A stretch of DNA of 64,000 bases from contig NZ_OCSR01000002.1 in NCBI RefSeq assembly GCF_900230185.1, positions 248,001 through 312,000 on the forward strand. The letters are read 5' to 3'. This document shows positions 54,063-63,074 of this stretch, in pieces. Origin of the DNA: Burkholderia sp. OK233. GTDB lineage: Bacteria; Pseudomonadota; Gammaproteobacteria; Burkholderiales; Burkholderiaceae. Position 1 is the first letter of the stretch, and the number at the start of each line of letters is the position of its first letter. A program made the translations under genes and the position numbers. The notes under the pieces were generated by a model. That model saw only the letters and a program-made list of their open reading frames with translations. It ran no database searches and was not told the origin of the DNA.

Positions 54063-56174
54063 TCATTCGGGTCGGAAGTGCTGGGCTGAAATTTCACCCC
54101 GAGAGCTTGGAAATATCGATTCAAACTTCCGTACCGCGTTTTCTAGATACGTATCGACGTTCCTATAATCTTTGCTGTAGCGCCCCGATTTCGAATTTAT
54201 GATCCATCCGTTGCCCTTTCGCCGGAGTTCGCCGGCAATTCGCGCCGGCTTAAAGCCGGTCAGACTTGGATGGCCCTTATCACTTATCTCTTTCCCGATC
54301 AGTAGTGCACCGTCGTGTGCAATTGCCCAGATCAAAAACGAGTCCACATTGTCCGGCACAATCTCCGGAAATGTACTCGAAAGCGACTGCTGGATGGATT
54401 CGAAGTATCTAATCAACGTATTATTGCTTGCGATGTCACCACCGACGAATTCATTTGCTTTTAAATATTTGGGCGCTCGCGGCTTGCCGTAGGTTGTCGA
54501 CAAATGATCCATGAGTCCCGGCTCCGGAAGCCTCAGCCTTCTCAGGAACGAACCATAAAAGTAGTCCTGTCTGTTTTCCAGATTGCTACTTCCCGCATTT
54601 GCATATTTGGCGAAGACGTGCAGGATGCGACGGGCCGCTAGTTGATTTTCAATGTAGATACCAGATACTGCATCCCCTTGGGGGATATCCGTCGCATCAA
54701 AAAATACCTTGAAAGCCGGCACATCCCAGCATATGAATGTCGCAACCCACTGAAAACGCGCATAGCTGGCGGTCAGAAATGCAGCCTTTTTTTCGCGCAA
54801 CTCTTCGAGATCGTCGTTAGACAAAACTGACGAGCCACCCAGCGAGGAGAAATCCGTCTGTATCTCGCTCGCTAGGACTTCCTTCCGTATTTCCGATATT
54901 TCAGCAAGCTGAAGACGAAAGTGTAGTTCCGGCGGGTGCTTAGCGACGCTGCTGGTCAGCGTCCGTTCGCCTTCTGGTTGTGACTTTTCGTCTTCAAGTG
55001 TTCGTGCGAGCCATCGGTTATATTCGCCGACGATGAACCTAGCAGTGTTCCTCGCGAAGTTATACGGTAGGCGAACCTTCCTGTGCGACAGCGCGATAAG
55101 ACTGTCCGGAACCAAGACCTCATGTGCGTCCTGCCATTGGCCTACATCGTTCTTGCGTTGCAGTTTCAATCCCCAACCAGGCCCCACCTCGAGTGCAACA
55201 TCCTTGAGATAGACAAATGTCGCCTTCGCAAATGGGCCTAAACGATCGTCGTGGAGATAAACGACTTTCTCATCAACTTTCGTTTTGTAGCCTACAATTG
55301 TGACAGCATGCCCGGCTTGCTTTAGCCAACTGTCGCTTTCTCCGCGAGCGAAAACCTCCACCCCAAGGATCAGCGGAACCTTGCTATCGATATGGCAGCG
55401 CACCGCATCGAAAAATTCTAGCTGCCCGGTATTGGTTAGCGTCTCGTTATGGTGGCGAAGCTCTTCAACGTCGAGTGCTCTTAAGATTTGCTTGTTCGAG
55501 AGCTCTTTGTTCGGAAATCCGTTGCTCGAACCATCAATGAAGTTGATTGCGTTCGTCGTGATTTCACTGCACGAAGGTATATCTCGAACGTTCTTCCAAG
55601 GAATACATTGCAGCGCGCTCCAGATAGCAGTCGTCGCGCATGCAGAAACCACCTTGTCTTGCTCCTGAAAGGCAATTGAGTCTACCGTTAGGTCGACGCC
55701 AAATAGGTCGACTGTGTACCTCCGCTCAAGCATTCTCCGGTCTCGAGTCAAGTCTGTGTCGGGATAGCGTTTGAGACAGGTTCTGCCGATGAAAGTCTTA
55801 GGCAGCGGCTTGATAACCATGAAACCTAGATACGCGGCCTGAAGTTCGCAGCGAAATGATGGCGAGCCTTTACCCGCGAGCAGATCGTCCAACTTCCCAT
55901 GATCTATTTCTCGTGAAAAAAAATGCAACCGGGCACACTTATGGCCGTTGCTGCTGAAACGCCTTACGTAGTACCGCGAAAAGTCATCGAGATAGTCTTT
56001 GTCGACATACTGAAATTCGAGCAACACCGATAGCGCGCCGAGATCTCTCAAATATCTATAGATGTAGTCGATTTGTTCTTTGTGGAAAATGTCGGGGAAG
56101 TCCGCTCCAAAGCACTCCTTCACGAGGTTGCTCAGAGTCTGCTTTTCGAACTTACATACGAGGTAAGGAATCAT
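54063..56174 (-). CDS. Large protein with papain-like cysteine peptidase core (703 aa)
   Basis: A 703-residue cytoplasmic-looking protein without signal or membrane segments. The middle (about 165-320) looks like a papain-like or C39-like peptidase: Q170/Q172 before C179 in EQDKVVSACATTAIWSALQ, H289 in QAGHAVTIVGYKTK, and D309/D310 in VVYLHDDRLGPF. These give a plausible Cys-His-Asp set in the right order and spacing. The first 160 residues (YRYLRDLGALSVLLEFQYVD) and the last 380 (DATDIPQGDAVSGIYIENQL, FLIWAIAHDGALLIGKEISD) match nothing I know; the C-terminal part may be a sensor or a substrate platform. It has lower GC than its surroundings, suggesting transfer. It is preceded by a terminator only 10 bases before its ATG. 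Function unknown; a role in a conflict system is possible. Confidence 0.7.
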   Translation of the reverse strand: MIPYLVCKFEKQTLSNLVKECFGADFPDIFHKEQIDYIYRYLRDLGALSVLLEFQYVDKDYLDDFSRYYVRRFSSNGHKCARLHFFSREIDHGKLDDLLAGKGSPSFRCELQAAYLGFMVIKPLPKTFIGRTCLKRYPDTDLTRDRRMLERRYTVDLFGVDLTVDSIAFQEQDKVVSACATTAIWSALQCIPWKNVRDIPSCSEITTNAINFIDGSSNGFPNKELSNKQILRALDVEELRHHNETLTNTGQLEFFDAVRCHIDSKVPLILGVEVFARGESDSWLKQAGHAVTIVGYKTKVDEKVVYLHDDRLGPFAKATFVYLKDVALEVGPGWGLKLQRKNDVGQWQDAHEVLVPDSLIALSHRKVRLPYNFARNTARFIVGEYNRWLARTLEDEKSQPEGERTLTSSVAKHPPELHFRLQLAEISEIRKEVLASEIQTDFSSLGGSSVLSNDDLEELREKKAAFLTASYARFQWVATFICWDVPAFKVFFDATDIPQGDAVSGIYIENQLAARRILHVFAKYANAGSSNLENRQDYFYGSFLRRLRLPEPGLMDHLSTTYGKPRAPKYLKANEFVGGDIASNNTLIRYFESIQQSLSSTFPEIVPDNVDSFLIWAIAHDGALLIGKEISDKGHPSLTGFKPARIAGELRRKGNGWIINSKSGRYSKDYRNVDTYLENAVRKFESIFPSSRGEISAQHFRPE

Positions 56175-56183
56175 TGAGTAGGC

Positions 56184-56211
56184 AAAAAAATAGCAGCCAC
56201 GCGGGCTGCTA
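56184..56211 (-). terminator. Intrinsic terminator between the small gene and the peptidase-like gene
   Basis: On the minus strand: an 8-bp perfect stem (TAGCAGCC with GGCTGCTA), 5-base loop, then seven T. It lies 20 bp after the stop of the 75-aa ORF and ends 10 bases before the ATG of the 703-aa gene. Transcripts from the small gene would stop here unless anti-termination occurs. Confidence 0.85.
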
Positions 56212-56230
56212 TGTGCAAAAAAGGTAAAAA

Positions 56231-56458
56231 TTACATGCTATACGTACGTGTCATAAATTCGTTAGTAACAGCTTTCAAGGTCGCTTCGGATTCGAAGACT
56301 AGCTCGGCCGCATCCATGCGCTCCCGAAGGGCCTCGACCTCTCTATCATCGATGACTGTCCTATCCGCAGCCGCAAAAAACGCGTCAAATTCCATGGGAC
56401 CCCCAAGTTTGTCGGAAAAATATGAACGAATGATACGTGCAATTTTTGACGCTAGCAA
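56231..56458 (-). CDS. Small acidic helical protein (up to 75 aa)
   Basis: A 75-codon frame from TTG at 56458 (or 54 codons from ATG at 56395, preceded by GGGGG). The product is helical and acidic: SKIARIIRSYFSDKLGGPME, VIDDREVEALRERMDAAELV, ending FMTRTYSM. The protein-like pattern continues upstream of the internal ATG, so the TTG is possible. It is followed by a strong terminator. It could be a regulator or an inhibitor of the peptidase-like neighbour, or a small partner; this is inference from position. Confidence 0.55.
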   Translation of the reverse strand: MLASKIARIIRSYFSDKLGGPMEFDAFFAAADRTVIDDREVEALRERMDAAELVFESEATLKAVTNEFMTRTYSM

Positions 56459-56535
56459 TGACGTGTGCGAACTGACCTTCTCGGTACCGACGATATGAGG
56501 GGCAACGCCGCACGCTCGTTAATAATTATCTGATT

Positions 56536-56566
56536 GCATAAATTTAGCCCTTACTATAAATTTAGC
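56536..56566 (+). promoter_or_regulatory. Promoter region of the ATPase gene with 11-bp direct repeats
   Basis: ATAAATTTAGC occurs at 56538-56548 and again at 56556-56566, 18 bp apart. TTGCAT (56535-56540) and TATAAA (56556-56561 region) could serve as -35 and -10. Repeats two helical turns apart overlapping a promoter often bind a regulator. The ATPase start is 27 bp further. Confidence 0.45.
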
Positions 56567-56592
56567 AACAAACCACCATCTGGAGCTCGATC

Positions 56593-57816
56593 GTGAGTCT
56601 ACCCGTCGCTGCATTGCCCGAATCACCGCCGATTGAGAACCCTTACAAACCCGGTGCTGGTCATCGGCCCCCGTTCCTCGCGGGCCGCGATCCCGAAATC
56701 CGCGACATTGAGCGCTACTTCGACCAAGCGGAAATCCTATGCAACATTGTACTAACGGGACTTCGGGGCGTGGGAAAGACTGTTCTGCTCGATGAGTTAA
56801 AAAAACCTGCAACTGCAAAAAATTGGTTTTGGGTTGCAACCGACCTGTCGGAATCTGCGACCGTGTCCGAGGAGAGTCTCGCAACACGCCTACTTGCGGA
56901 CCTATCGGTTGTCACTTCGGGGTTCACATTTAACCAAGAGCAACCCGTCGGTCCCGGTTTCCTTCAGCAAAAGACCACGATTGTGCGACGGCTCGACTTT
57001 CAGTTCTTGAAGCAAGCCTTCGACTCCACACCAGGACTGATCGCCGACAAGTTGAAGGCCATTCTCGAGATGGCATGGACGGCCATCCGCGGGACGGGAG
57101 CGCGAGGCATTATCTTCGCGTATGACGAAGCTCAAAACTTAACGGACCACGCAGCGAAGGAGCAATATCCCCTATCGATGCTACTAGATGTATTTCAATC
57201 GCTTCAGAGAAAAAATGTCCCGCATATGTTGCTGTTGACAGGCTTGCCTACTCTGTTCCCCAAACTTGTCGAGGCAAGGACATTTGCAGAGCGCATGTTT
57301 CACGTTGTCACATTGAATCGGTTGGACCCAGAGGATTGTAGGGAGGCTGTCAACAAGCCAATTGAGAGGTTCCCGATTAAATTCACTGATTTCGGAATCA
57401 ACAAGATTGTTGAATGGTCGGGCGGCTATCCCTATTTTATTCAGTTTATTTGCCGAGAATCATATGATGTTGTTTTGCGTGGAGAGTCACCGGACGAGGC
57501 TCGCTTCCAAGCAATCATCGCAAAGCTTGATGCGGATTTCTTTGCGGGCCGTTGGGGGCGTGCGACCGATCGTCAGAGAGATTTGATGGACTTAATTGCT
57601 TCGCTGCCGAACGCTGAGAGCGAATTTTCCGTGCAGGAAATTGCAGAAATATCCCGGACATCAGGCGATAAACCATTTTCAAGCAGTCACATAAACCAAA
57701 TGCTCGGTTCTTTGGTCACGGCCGGTTTGGTGTTTAAGAATCGGCATGGGAGATACGCTTTTGCTGTACCGCTGCTTTCCCACTTTATTTTACGCCAACG
57801 CGAGCCACAGAACTAA
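56593..57816 (+). CDS. STAND/AAA-type ATPase with C-terminal winged helix
   Basis: A 407-residue ATPase of the AAA_16/Orc1-like kind. It starts at GTG with GGAG seven bases upstream. The N-terminal motif ENPYKPGAGHRPPFLAGRD precedes Walker A G56-T63 (GLRGVGKT). Walker B is IIFAYDEAQ (D178-E179), then LLTGLP as sensor 1 and the GYPYFIQFIC segment typical of the lid. The C-terminal 90 residues (RDLMDLIASLPNAESEFSVQ, SSSHINQMLGSLVTAGLV) form a winged helix, the usual DNA-binding or interaction domain. It is divergent from the peptidase-like gene and followed by DUF3892. Related ATPases act as sensors or regulators in several defence systems; no direct evidence here. Confidence 0.85.
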   Translation: MSLPVAALPESPPIENPYKPGAGHRPPFLAGRDPEIRDIERYFDQAEILCNIVLTGLRGVGKTVLLDELKKPATAKNWFWVATDLSESATVSEESLATRLLADLSVVTSGFTFNQEQPVGPGFLQQKTTIVRRLDFQFLKQAFDSTPGLIADKLKAILEMAWTAIRGTGARGIIFAYDEAQNLTDHAAKEQYPLSMLLDVFQSLQRKNVPHMLLLTGLPTLFPKLVEARTFAERMFHVVTLNRLDPEDCREAVNKPIERFPIKFTDFGINKIVEWSGGYPYFIQFICRESYDVVLRGESPDEARFQAIIAKLDADFFAGRWGRATDRQRDLMDLIASLPNAESEFSVQEIAEISRTSGDKPFSSSHINQMLGSLVTAGLVFKNRHGRYAFAVPLLSHFILRQREPQN

Positions 57817-57861
57817 AAATCGAGGTTTTGGTACCTACTTTCGAATTTGTGGAGGAATTTC

Positions 57862-58149
57862 ATGACGGCCAGACATCGCGTCCTATGCATCAACAAAGCC
57901 GACCGGGAAAATCGGCATGAACGGATATCGCACATCGGTGGATTGAACGCCGACAAATCACGTTGGCGTATTACGCAGGCTAGTGCAATAGATGGGGTCG
58001 AATCTGGGAAATGGGCATTTTATGTGGTCGCCGGAAATATAACTGCTGAAGTAATTATATCGACCTCGGCGGAAGGACACAAATATTTAAAGACCAATCG
58101 TGATTCCTCCATTGTGGATAATCTTTTGTCACTTCCTGAGTGCCCTTAA
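57862..58149 (+). CDS. DUF3892 protein (95 aa)
   Basis: A 95-residue small beta-rich protein with the DUF3892 pattern: RHERISHIGGLNADKSRWRI, WAFYVVAGNITAEVIIST and the ending KYLKTNRDSSIVDNLLSLPE. Perfect ribosome binding site GGAGGAATTTC before ATG at 57862. It lies 45 bp downstream of the ATPase gene, same strand, and probably shares its transcript. Function unknown; DUF3892 proteins often sit in variable, mobile regions. Confidence 0.8.
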   Translation: MTARHRVLCINKADRENRHERISHIGGLNADKSRWRITQASAIDGVESGKWAFYVVAGNITAEVIISTSAEGHKYLKTNRDSSIVDNLLSLPECP

Positions 58150-58214
58150 TTTCGTCAAGATCTGCTTAAAAGAGATTATATTGGGACGCTTCAAGCGGTT
58201 TGCATGCTCTGGAT

Positions 58215-59044
58215 GGTCTCTGTCAGGTTGATGGGGAGGCGGCGGTAGAATGGGTGATGAAGAAGAGAAAATCCCCTTATCACGGCCACCGTTTCCCCGC
58301 CGTCGTCATCGGCTGCGCGGTGGGCTGGTATTTCCGGTTCAGCCTGAGCTTGCGCGACATTGAGGAGTTGTTGCTTGAGCGTGGAGTCGTGGTCACGTAC
58401 GAAACGATCCGTTGCTGGTGCGACAAGTTCGGCACCATATTCGCTCAGTGCGCAAAAGCAGCGCGGCGCAAGCCGGGCAGCACATGGCACCTGGATGAAA
58501 TGTTCGTGACGCTGCGCAGTGAGCCGTATTTGTTGTGGCGAGCGGTCGATGAGCGTGGTGCTGAACTCGACGTGCTGGTCCAGAAGCGGCGCGGCAAGGC
58601 CGCGGTAAAGCGCTTCTTCCGGGGGGGTGTTGCGTTCAAATCCGGTGCCGCGCGTCGTTACCGACCAGTTGCGCAGCTATCCAGCGGCGAAAGCTGACAT
58701 TCCGGAGCTCGCTCATGTGAAGCACGTCTTCGTCAAAGCGGCTGCAAGCGTGAACAATCGTGCACGAAACAGCCACCAGCCGACTCGCCGGCGCGAACGC
58801 CAGATGTGCGGCTTTCTTGACGCGCATCGCACGCAGGCGTTTCTCTCATGTTTCGGCCCGATCCGGCAGCACTTCGCGTTGCCCAGACATCAAATGAACG
58901 CGGCAGGTCATCGTGCCGTGCTCCAGCAACGTTTCGCCACGTGGCATGGTTGGACTTTCACTGCAGCTGGCGACAAAATTATCTAGTGAGGATAACTACT
59001 CGTAAGCCGCGCAGGCTCGCTGCGCCCGTCAACTTGACAGAGCC
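58215..59044 (+). mobile_element. IS6-family insertion sequence, copy C (830 bp, decayed)
   Basis: Terminal repeats GGTCTCTGTCAGGTTG (left) and GGCTCTGTCAAGTTG (right, reverse complement) resemble those of copies A and B but have diverged more. The transposase is frameshifted. It is in direct orientation to copy A, so A and C enclose about 18 kb like an IS6 composite unit, including the recombinase/kfrA genes and the peptidase/ATPase island. Confidence 0.82.
58257..58986 (+). pseudogene. IS6-family transposase with a poly-G frameshift (copy C)
   Basis: The first part matches copies A and B (KKRKSPYHGHRFPAVVIG, WHLDEMFVTLRSEPYLLWRA). At GGGGGGG (58620-58626) the frame shifts, and the rest (VLRSNPVPRVVTDQLRSYPA, NSHQPTRRRERQMCGF) continues in another frame to 58986. 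The C-terminus diverges (HRAVLQQRFATWHGW). Slippage in the G-run is the likely cause; an error in the read is possible because it is a homopolymer. Confidence 0.88.
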
Positions 59045-59608
59045 CGCCGTGCTCGTCGAACCCATGAGCGATCGCTCGCCCTCAACGAAACATCAGACGA
59101 CAGTCGATACACCCGCCGCACCGCCCGCCGGCTCGGACGCTTGCACCTGTGCTTCCGCAGCCGCGGTGGGCAGCCCAATTCTGTGAGTTAAACCTGCACA
59201 CTACCGCATCGCACGGCTCACAGGCAAACCCGAGGCAAACCTGACGCTGGCCGGCGACTACCGGGAAGCGACATACACCAAAGTCGCCGCAGGTGATAAC
59301 TGGAGCAATCGCGAACCGACAATGACGCGAGCGCCAGGTTGTAGGCAGAAACCCGCGCCCCACCCGATGGGAGGCGAACTACGCCGGCGAGCGCGCGCTC
59401 AGCGACTTCCAAGCGGTCGGGTCGACAGGGCGCGATGGTACTGGTCCGCTTCCAACAGCAGGTGGTCGATCCGCTCTCGCAACTGGCTGTTCTGCCCTCG
59501 CAACGCGTTAGCGATGCACGCCTCCGATGAGTTCGTCGTGCATGGTGCGGCCAGACCCTCTGGCGCAGGAACAATTTTGCGCAACATCAGCGCTGAGCAA
59601 GGCTGAAA
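59045..59608. other. Remnant-like intergenic DNA with a shared repeat block
   Basis: About 560 bp without a supported gene. Positions about 59247-59315 share a diverged block with about 48328-48395 (common core TGATAACTG-AG-AATCGCGA and CCGGCGAC-ACCGG). A minus-strand frame (59399-59587, with LRERIDHLLLEADQYHRALS) is protein-like but short; it may be part of a decayed transposase. Confidence 0.5.
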
Positions 59609-62600
59609 TCAAAGCCCATATTTAATGCGACGATTCTTAAAGGCTGGCTCCGTTCCTTCAAGCACGTGCACCACCCGATCGCGGATCAATGGATTTTCGA
59701 GGCTGCCAGACTCGTAGATGAAACGAGACTCGACTTTGTCGCACTGCGCGTAAATGATTTGCTCGGCGTCGCAAACGACCGCCAAATTCGGATTATGCGT
59801 GACCATCAGCACCTGCCGCCGCCCTTTGGCCGCCTTGATGCATTTCACCAGAATCCGATAAATAGTCTGATTGTCCAAATTCTCTTCGGGTTGGTCGATG
59901 ACGATCGGAATGTCGTCTTTGTCGACGAGCAGGTAGAAGACCAACAGCAACAACCCTCGTTCGCCAGGAGACAACTGCTCGATCTCTTGCCCCGCATAGG
60001 TCAGCGAATAACGCGGTGACAGGTAGGAGAGGCCATACAAGTGATCGAGCACGTCATGAGCTTCAACTCCTTTCCGGAGTTGATCTTCGAGTCGTGTCGG
60101 TCGGCCTTGCTGATCTCTTCGATCATGACGAAGCATGTCTTCAATTTTCTCCACGAATGCGATCGAGCCGTCGGCCGTGGCGAAATCATGCTCCAACAAC
60201 AATGCCCGCATGACATGCGCGCTCTCTTCTACGCCCGCGAAGGATCCCTTGGTTTGCCGGTTCAGCGATCCCAAGAAATTCTCCTCGAATCCGTCTTGCT
60301 CGATTCGGACCTCGAAATCCAGTGGGAGAGGCATGTCCATCTTCTCCGCAGATTTCACGAACGCCTGAACAGGCTCATAGAGCCGTCGATACTCTTCGAC
60401 TGTTGCCCCAATGTTTTCGTGACTCTTGCGGGAGAGGCCCACACGCGTTTCACGAAGCGCCCCAAGCCTTTCGGGCAGCGCCTCCAGCTCGTTCAGTTCC
60501 GCCTCGAACCATGCGATGGTGTTGCTTTTCTCCTTCGTGCCTACCAACTCCGCCTTTCCTTTCTCCCATTCCGCAAGCGCTTCTTTGTAGCGAATGAACA
60601 AACGCTGCTTCTCTCCGAGCTTGCCTTTCGTGCTCAAGATTGAACGCTGGGTTTCTTCTCTGCGGTTGATCAAACTGTCGGGGGCGACACTCTGAAGCCG
60701 ATTGTCAATATCGCCAATTTCCGCAGAAGCGCGATCGGCGATCTGCTCAATAGGCGCTGCGGACACACGGATTTCAATTAGGGCTTCCGCGTCAATCTCT
60801 TCGTCAAACTCGCGCAGAAGCGCCCTCAACTCCTCCAGGAAACGCTCGTGTGCCGCCCGATGGTTTGCAAGCGCCTGAGACACGCGTTTGGCCGACGCCT
60901 GCCTCTTGGCGGCCAGACTCTTGCGCTCGCGCAAAGCGGTTTCTTCCTTGTTGATCTCCAACAATTGACCTTCGAGCGTCTCGACCAATGTCGCGGCGAT
61001 TTGCGATTCTTCTTGGTCTGCGGCGGACGACTTTGGGTCGGCGACCTCCGGCGGCCTCGCGCCCTCCAAGGCTGCCAGCTCGGCCCTCTTCGCCGCAAGC
61101 CGTTCCTCCAAGCCCAGTTTAAACTCGGGTGTCAAACGGGTTTGAGTCTGTAAAATGTCCAGATTTACTTTGGACAATTCGGTGAGGATGATTTGGCGGG
61201 CCGCGTTGGTCTCCGAAACCTTGTAGGCGATCAACTCATCCATTGACGATTTCCCGAGCTGGTCTTCCTCAGGGACATGCGAGTAAATGATCTTCCGCAG
61301 TTCAGTGTCGAAAGTTGACGAGCCGCCCTCGCCCAACTCATTGCAGAGCGTCTCAAGATAACTTTGCGGCAAATACTTCACCCGTTCCACGCTGGCCGGC
61401 GCGGGATCCTGAGCAAGTTCGCGCCTGGACTCGCCGCCGTCGAGCCAACCAAGCGAAGCCACGAAGTGTTGCGCCAAACGACCCTTTGGGCTTCGAAAGC
61501 GCTTGCCGTTGAGGAAGGAGAAGCCAGCGTGGTTTTTCGTGTCGCCAGCCAGCGCAACGACGTCGGAAAGAGCGCTCTTTCCACCACCCTTGTTGCCAAT
61601 GATAGCGACCAGGTCGCCGTTCAACGGCAACTCGACATCGAACCATGGCGCGGTCAACGCGGAGCCAGGCTTTTTGCCGATGCGGATTGAACTCGCGTAT
61701 TTGGTCCTGTTCCTTTCTACCAATTGTCGCTTTGGCGGAACATCGCCCACATACACGCGATCCCCAAACTCATGGAGCGCGTGAACGAGCCCCGCGAACG
61801 TGGCGTCCGCTTTGATCCAGGTGAAGCAGTTGCCGATTCGGTCCTTGTGGGCCGAACTGCTGAGGTCATGAGCGTCTGAGCAGTCCAAAAGAGCGGCATT
61901 GACGCCGGCGTCTATCAACCTTCTGCGCGCAACCGCATACCGTTCGGGGTTCTCGGCCGCAGTGAAGACGATCCGAGCTTCATTGATGACGCTCTTTTTC
62001 TCAGCGATCGTGTGGTTGTCCCATTTGAGATCGTCCCACTCCGTCTTGCCAATCGCGAGAAGAGATTTGCCCGCCAGCAGCGGAGTGGCCAGTGCCGCTT
62101 TCACGCGATCGAAACTTACATTCAGGTTGTTGAACCCTTCTTTTAGCGGAGACCCATATTCCGCGCGCTTGTCAGCCGGAGCCGACTCAATGATGGCCCG
62201 GCCAAGCGCCTCGAGGTTGTCGCGCGTAATGACGCCGCCCCAACGTCCGTTGTCGACGTCCACGCCCGGAACCAGCGTGTATTCGGCTGTGATCGCGCTC
62301 AAAAACTGATCGCGAATGAAAGCCGGTTCAAGTTGGTCGAAAATCACATGCAGGTTGATGCGACTCCAACTGGATTCGACTGGCCCGTTCTTGCCCTCTC
62401 TAATAACGCCCGCGAACTTGTCAAGCCGAAGTTCAATTACGGGCAAAATCAGATCGATATTTTGCAAGCGCCCCTCTTGGCGCTTCGCATTGAGGACGCG
62501 CTCATAACCATCAACAAACACATAATCGTTGATGCCGAGGACCTTGAAATCAGGAGGCAGGGCTTCGAGATCGACCAAGAAAGCCTCCCAAGCGGCATCG

Positions 62601-62692
62601 GCTTCACCGGGGTAGTTGTTTACGATGGAGGCGGGCGTGTGGACGTGCAGGTCCCACTTCTTCCAAGTGGAGCCAATCGTTTCGTTGGGCAT
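59609..62692 (-). CDS. TrlF-family PHP-domain and SMC-like ATPase (about 1027 aa)
   Basis: The N-terminal PHP phosphoesterase domain (about 1-300) has WDLHVHTPAS (two metal His), GINDYVF (Asp) and LLDCSDAHDLSS (Asp, His). An ABC/SMC-like ATPase is split by a long coiled coil: Walker A in VAIIGNKGGGKSALSDVVAL (about 370), coiled coil about 490-800 (rich in Glu/Ala/Arg), then signature LSPGERGLLLLVFYLLVD, Walker B IPIVIDQPEENLDN and the H-loop VLMVTHNPNLAVV. This is the TrlF architecture, seen in mobile and defence regions. The start at 62692 gives MPNETIGSTWKKWDLHVHT; the frame is open to 62764. It likely senses or cuts nucleic acids, by analogy with RecN/OLD/SMC-like nucleases. A divergent gene of unknown function follows beyond 62.9 kb. 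Confidence 0.88.
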   Translation of the reverse strand: MPNETIGSTWKKWDLHVHTPASIVNNYPGEADAAWEAFLVDLEALPPDFKVLGINDYVFVDGYERVLNAKRQEGRLQNIDLILPVIELRLDKFAGVIREGKNGPVESSWSRINLHVIFDQLEPAFIRDQFLSAITAEYTLVPGVDVDNGRWGGVITRDNLEALGRAIIESAPADKRAEYGSPLKEGFNNLNVSFDRVKAALATPLLAGKSLLAIGKTEWDDLKWDNHTIAEKKSVINEARIVFTAAENPERYAVARRRLIDAGVNAALLDCSDAHDLSSSAHKDRIGNCFTWIKADATFAGLVHALHEFGDRVYVGDVPPKRQLVERNRTKYASSIRIGKKPGSALTAPWFDVELPLNGDLVAIIGNKGGGKSALSDVVALAGDTKNHAGFSFLNGKRFRSPKGRLAQHFVASLGWLDGGESRRELAQDPAPASVERVKYLPQSYLETLCNELGEGGSSTFDTELRKIIYSHVPEEDQLGKSSMDELIAYKVSETNAARQIILTELSKVNLDILQTQTRLTPEFKLGLEERLAAKRAELAALEGARPPEVADPKSSAADQEESQIAATLVETLEGQLLEINKEETALRERKSLAAKRQASAKRVSQALANHRAAHERFLEELRALLREFDEEIDAEALIEIRVSAAPIEQIADRASAEIGDIDNRLQSVAPDSLINRREETQRSILSTKGKLGEKQRLFIRYKEALAEWEKGKAELVGTKEKSNTIAWFEAELNELEALPERLGALRETRVGLSRKSHENIGATVEEYRRLYEPVQAFVKSAEKMDMPLPLDFEVRIEQDGFEENFLGSLNRQTKGSFAGVEESAHVMRALLLEHDFATADGSIAFVEKIEDMLRHDRRDQQGRPTRLEDQLRKGVEAHDVLDHLYGLSYLSPRYSLTYAGQEIEQLSPGERGLLLLVFYLLVDKDDIPIVIDQPEENLDNQTIYRILVKCIKAAKGRRQVLMVTHNPNLAVVCDAEQIIYAQCDKVESRFIYESGSLENPLIRDRVVHVLEGTEPAFKNRRIKYGL

Positions 62693-63074
62693 GTCGTCTC
62701 TCAATGAATCTTTTATTTTGCTTGCGACGGTCCACCGCCCCCCGGCAGCCGAACGCCCTTCCATTCAAATCAACTAGTTGCCCAAGCAAACACGACGAAC
62801 CGCTCGTTAGCACAGGTGAGTCGCTCTTGGCAGGCGACGAAAAACATATCACAAGTCCGGCTCCGTTGCTTCTGATTGCGGCAGTCTTCACACGACTGGC
62901 GGCATGTCAGCGTTCATCCTGCTCATCCTGACAAAAAGCGTTTGGTCGGACCCTTGGATGTTCCCACGCCCATCCCGTTACACTGCGCCGGCTCGCCGAT
63001 TTTCCTCTCGCGGCGTTATGATTGACGGTCTTCCGCGCGAAGAAACGCCGAATTTAAGCAGAAGCCGCCCGACA
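62693..63074. other. Divergent intergenic region of the TrlF pair
   Basis: Contains the promoters of the leftward TrlF gene and the rightward orphan gene. The orphan's frame is open from 62904, so its true start may lie in this stretch (ATG at 63018 is another choice). No other gene seen. Confidence 0.45.
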
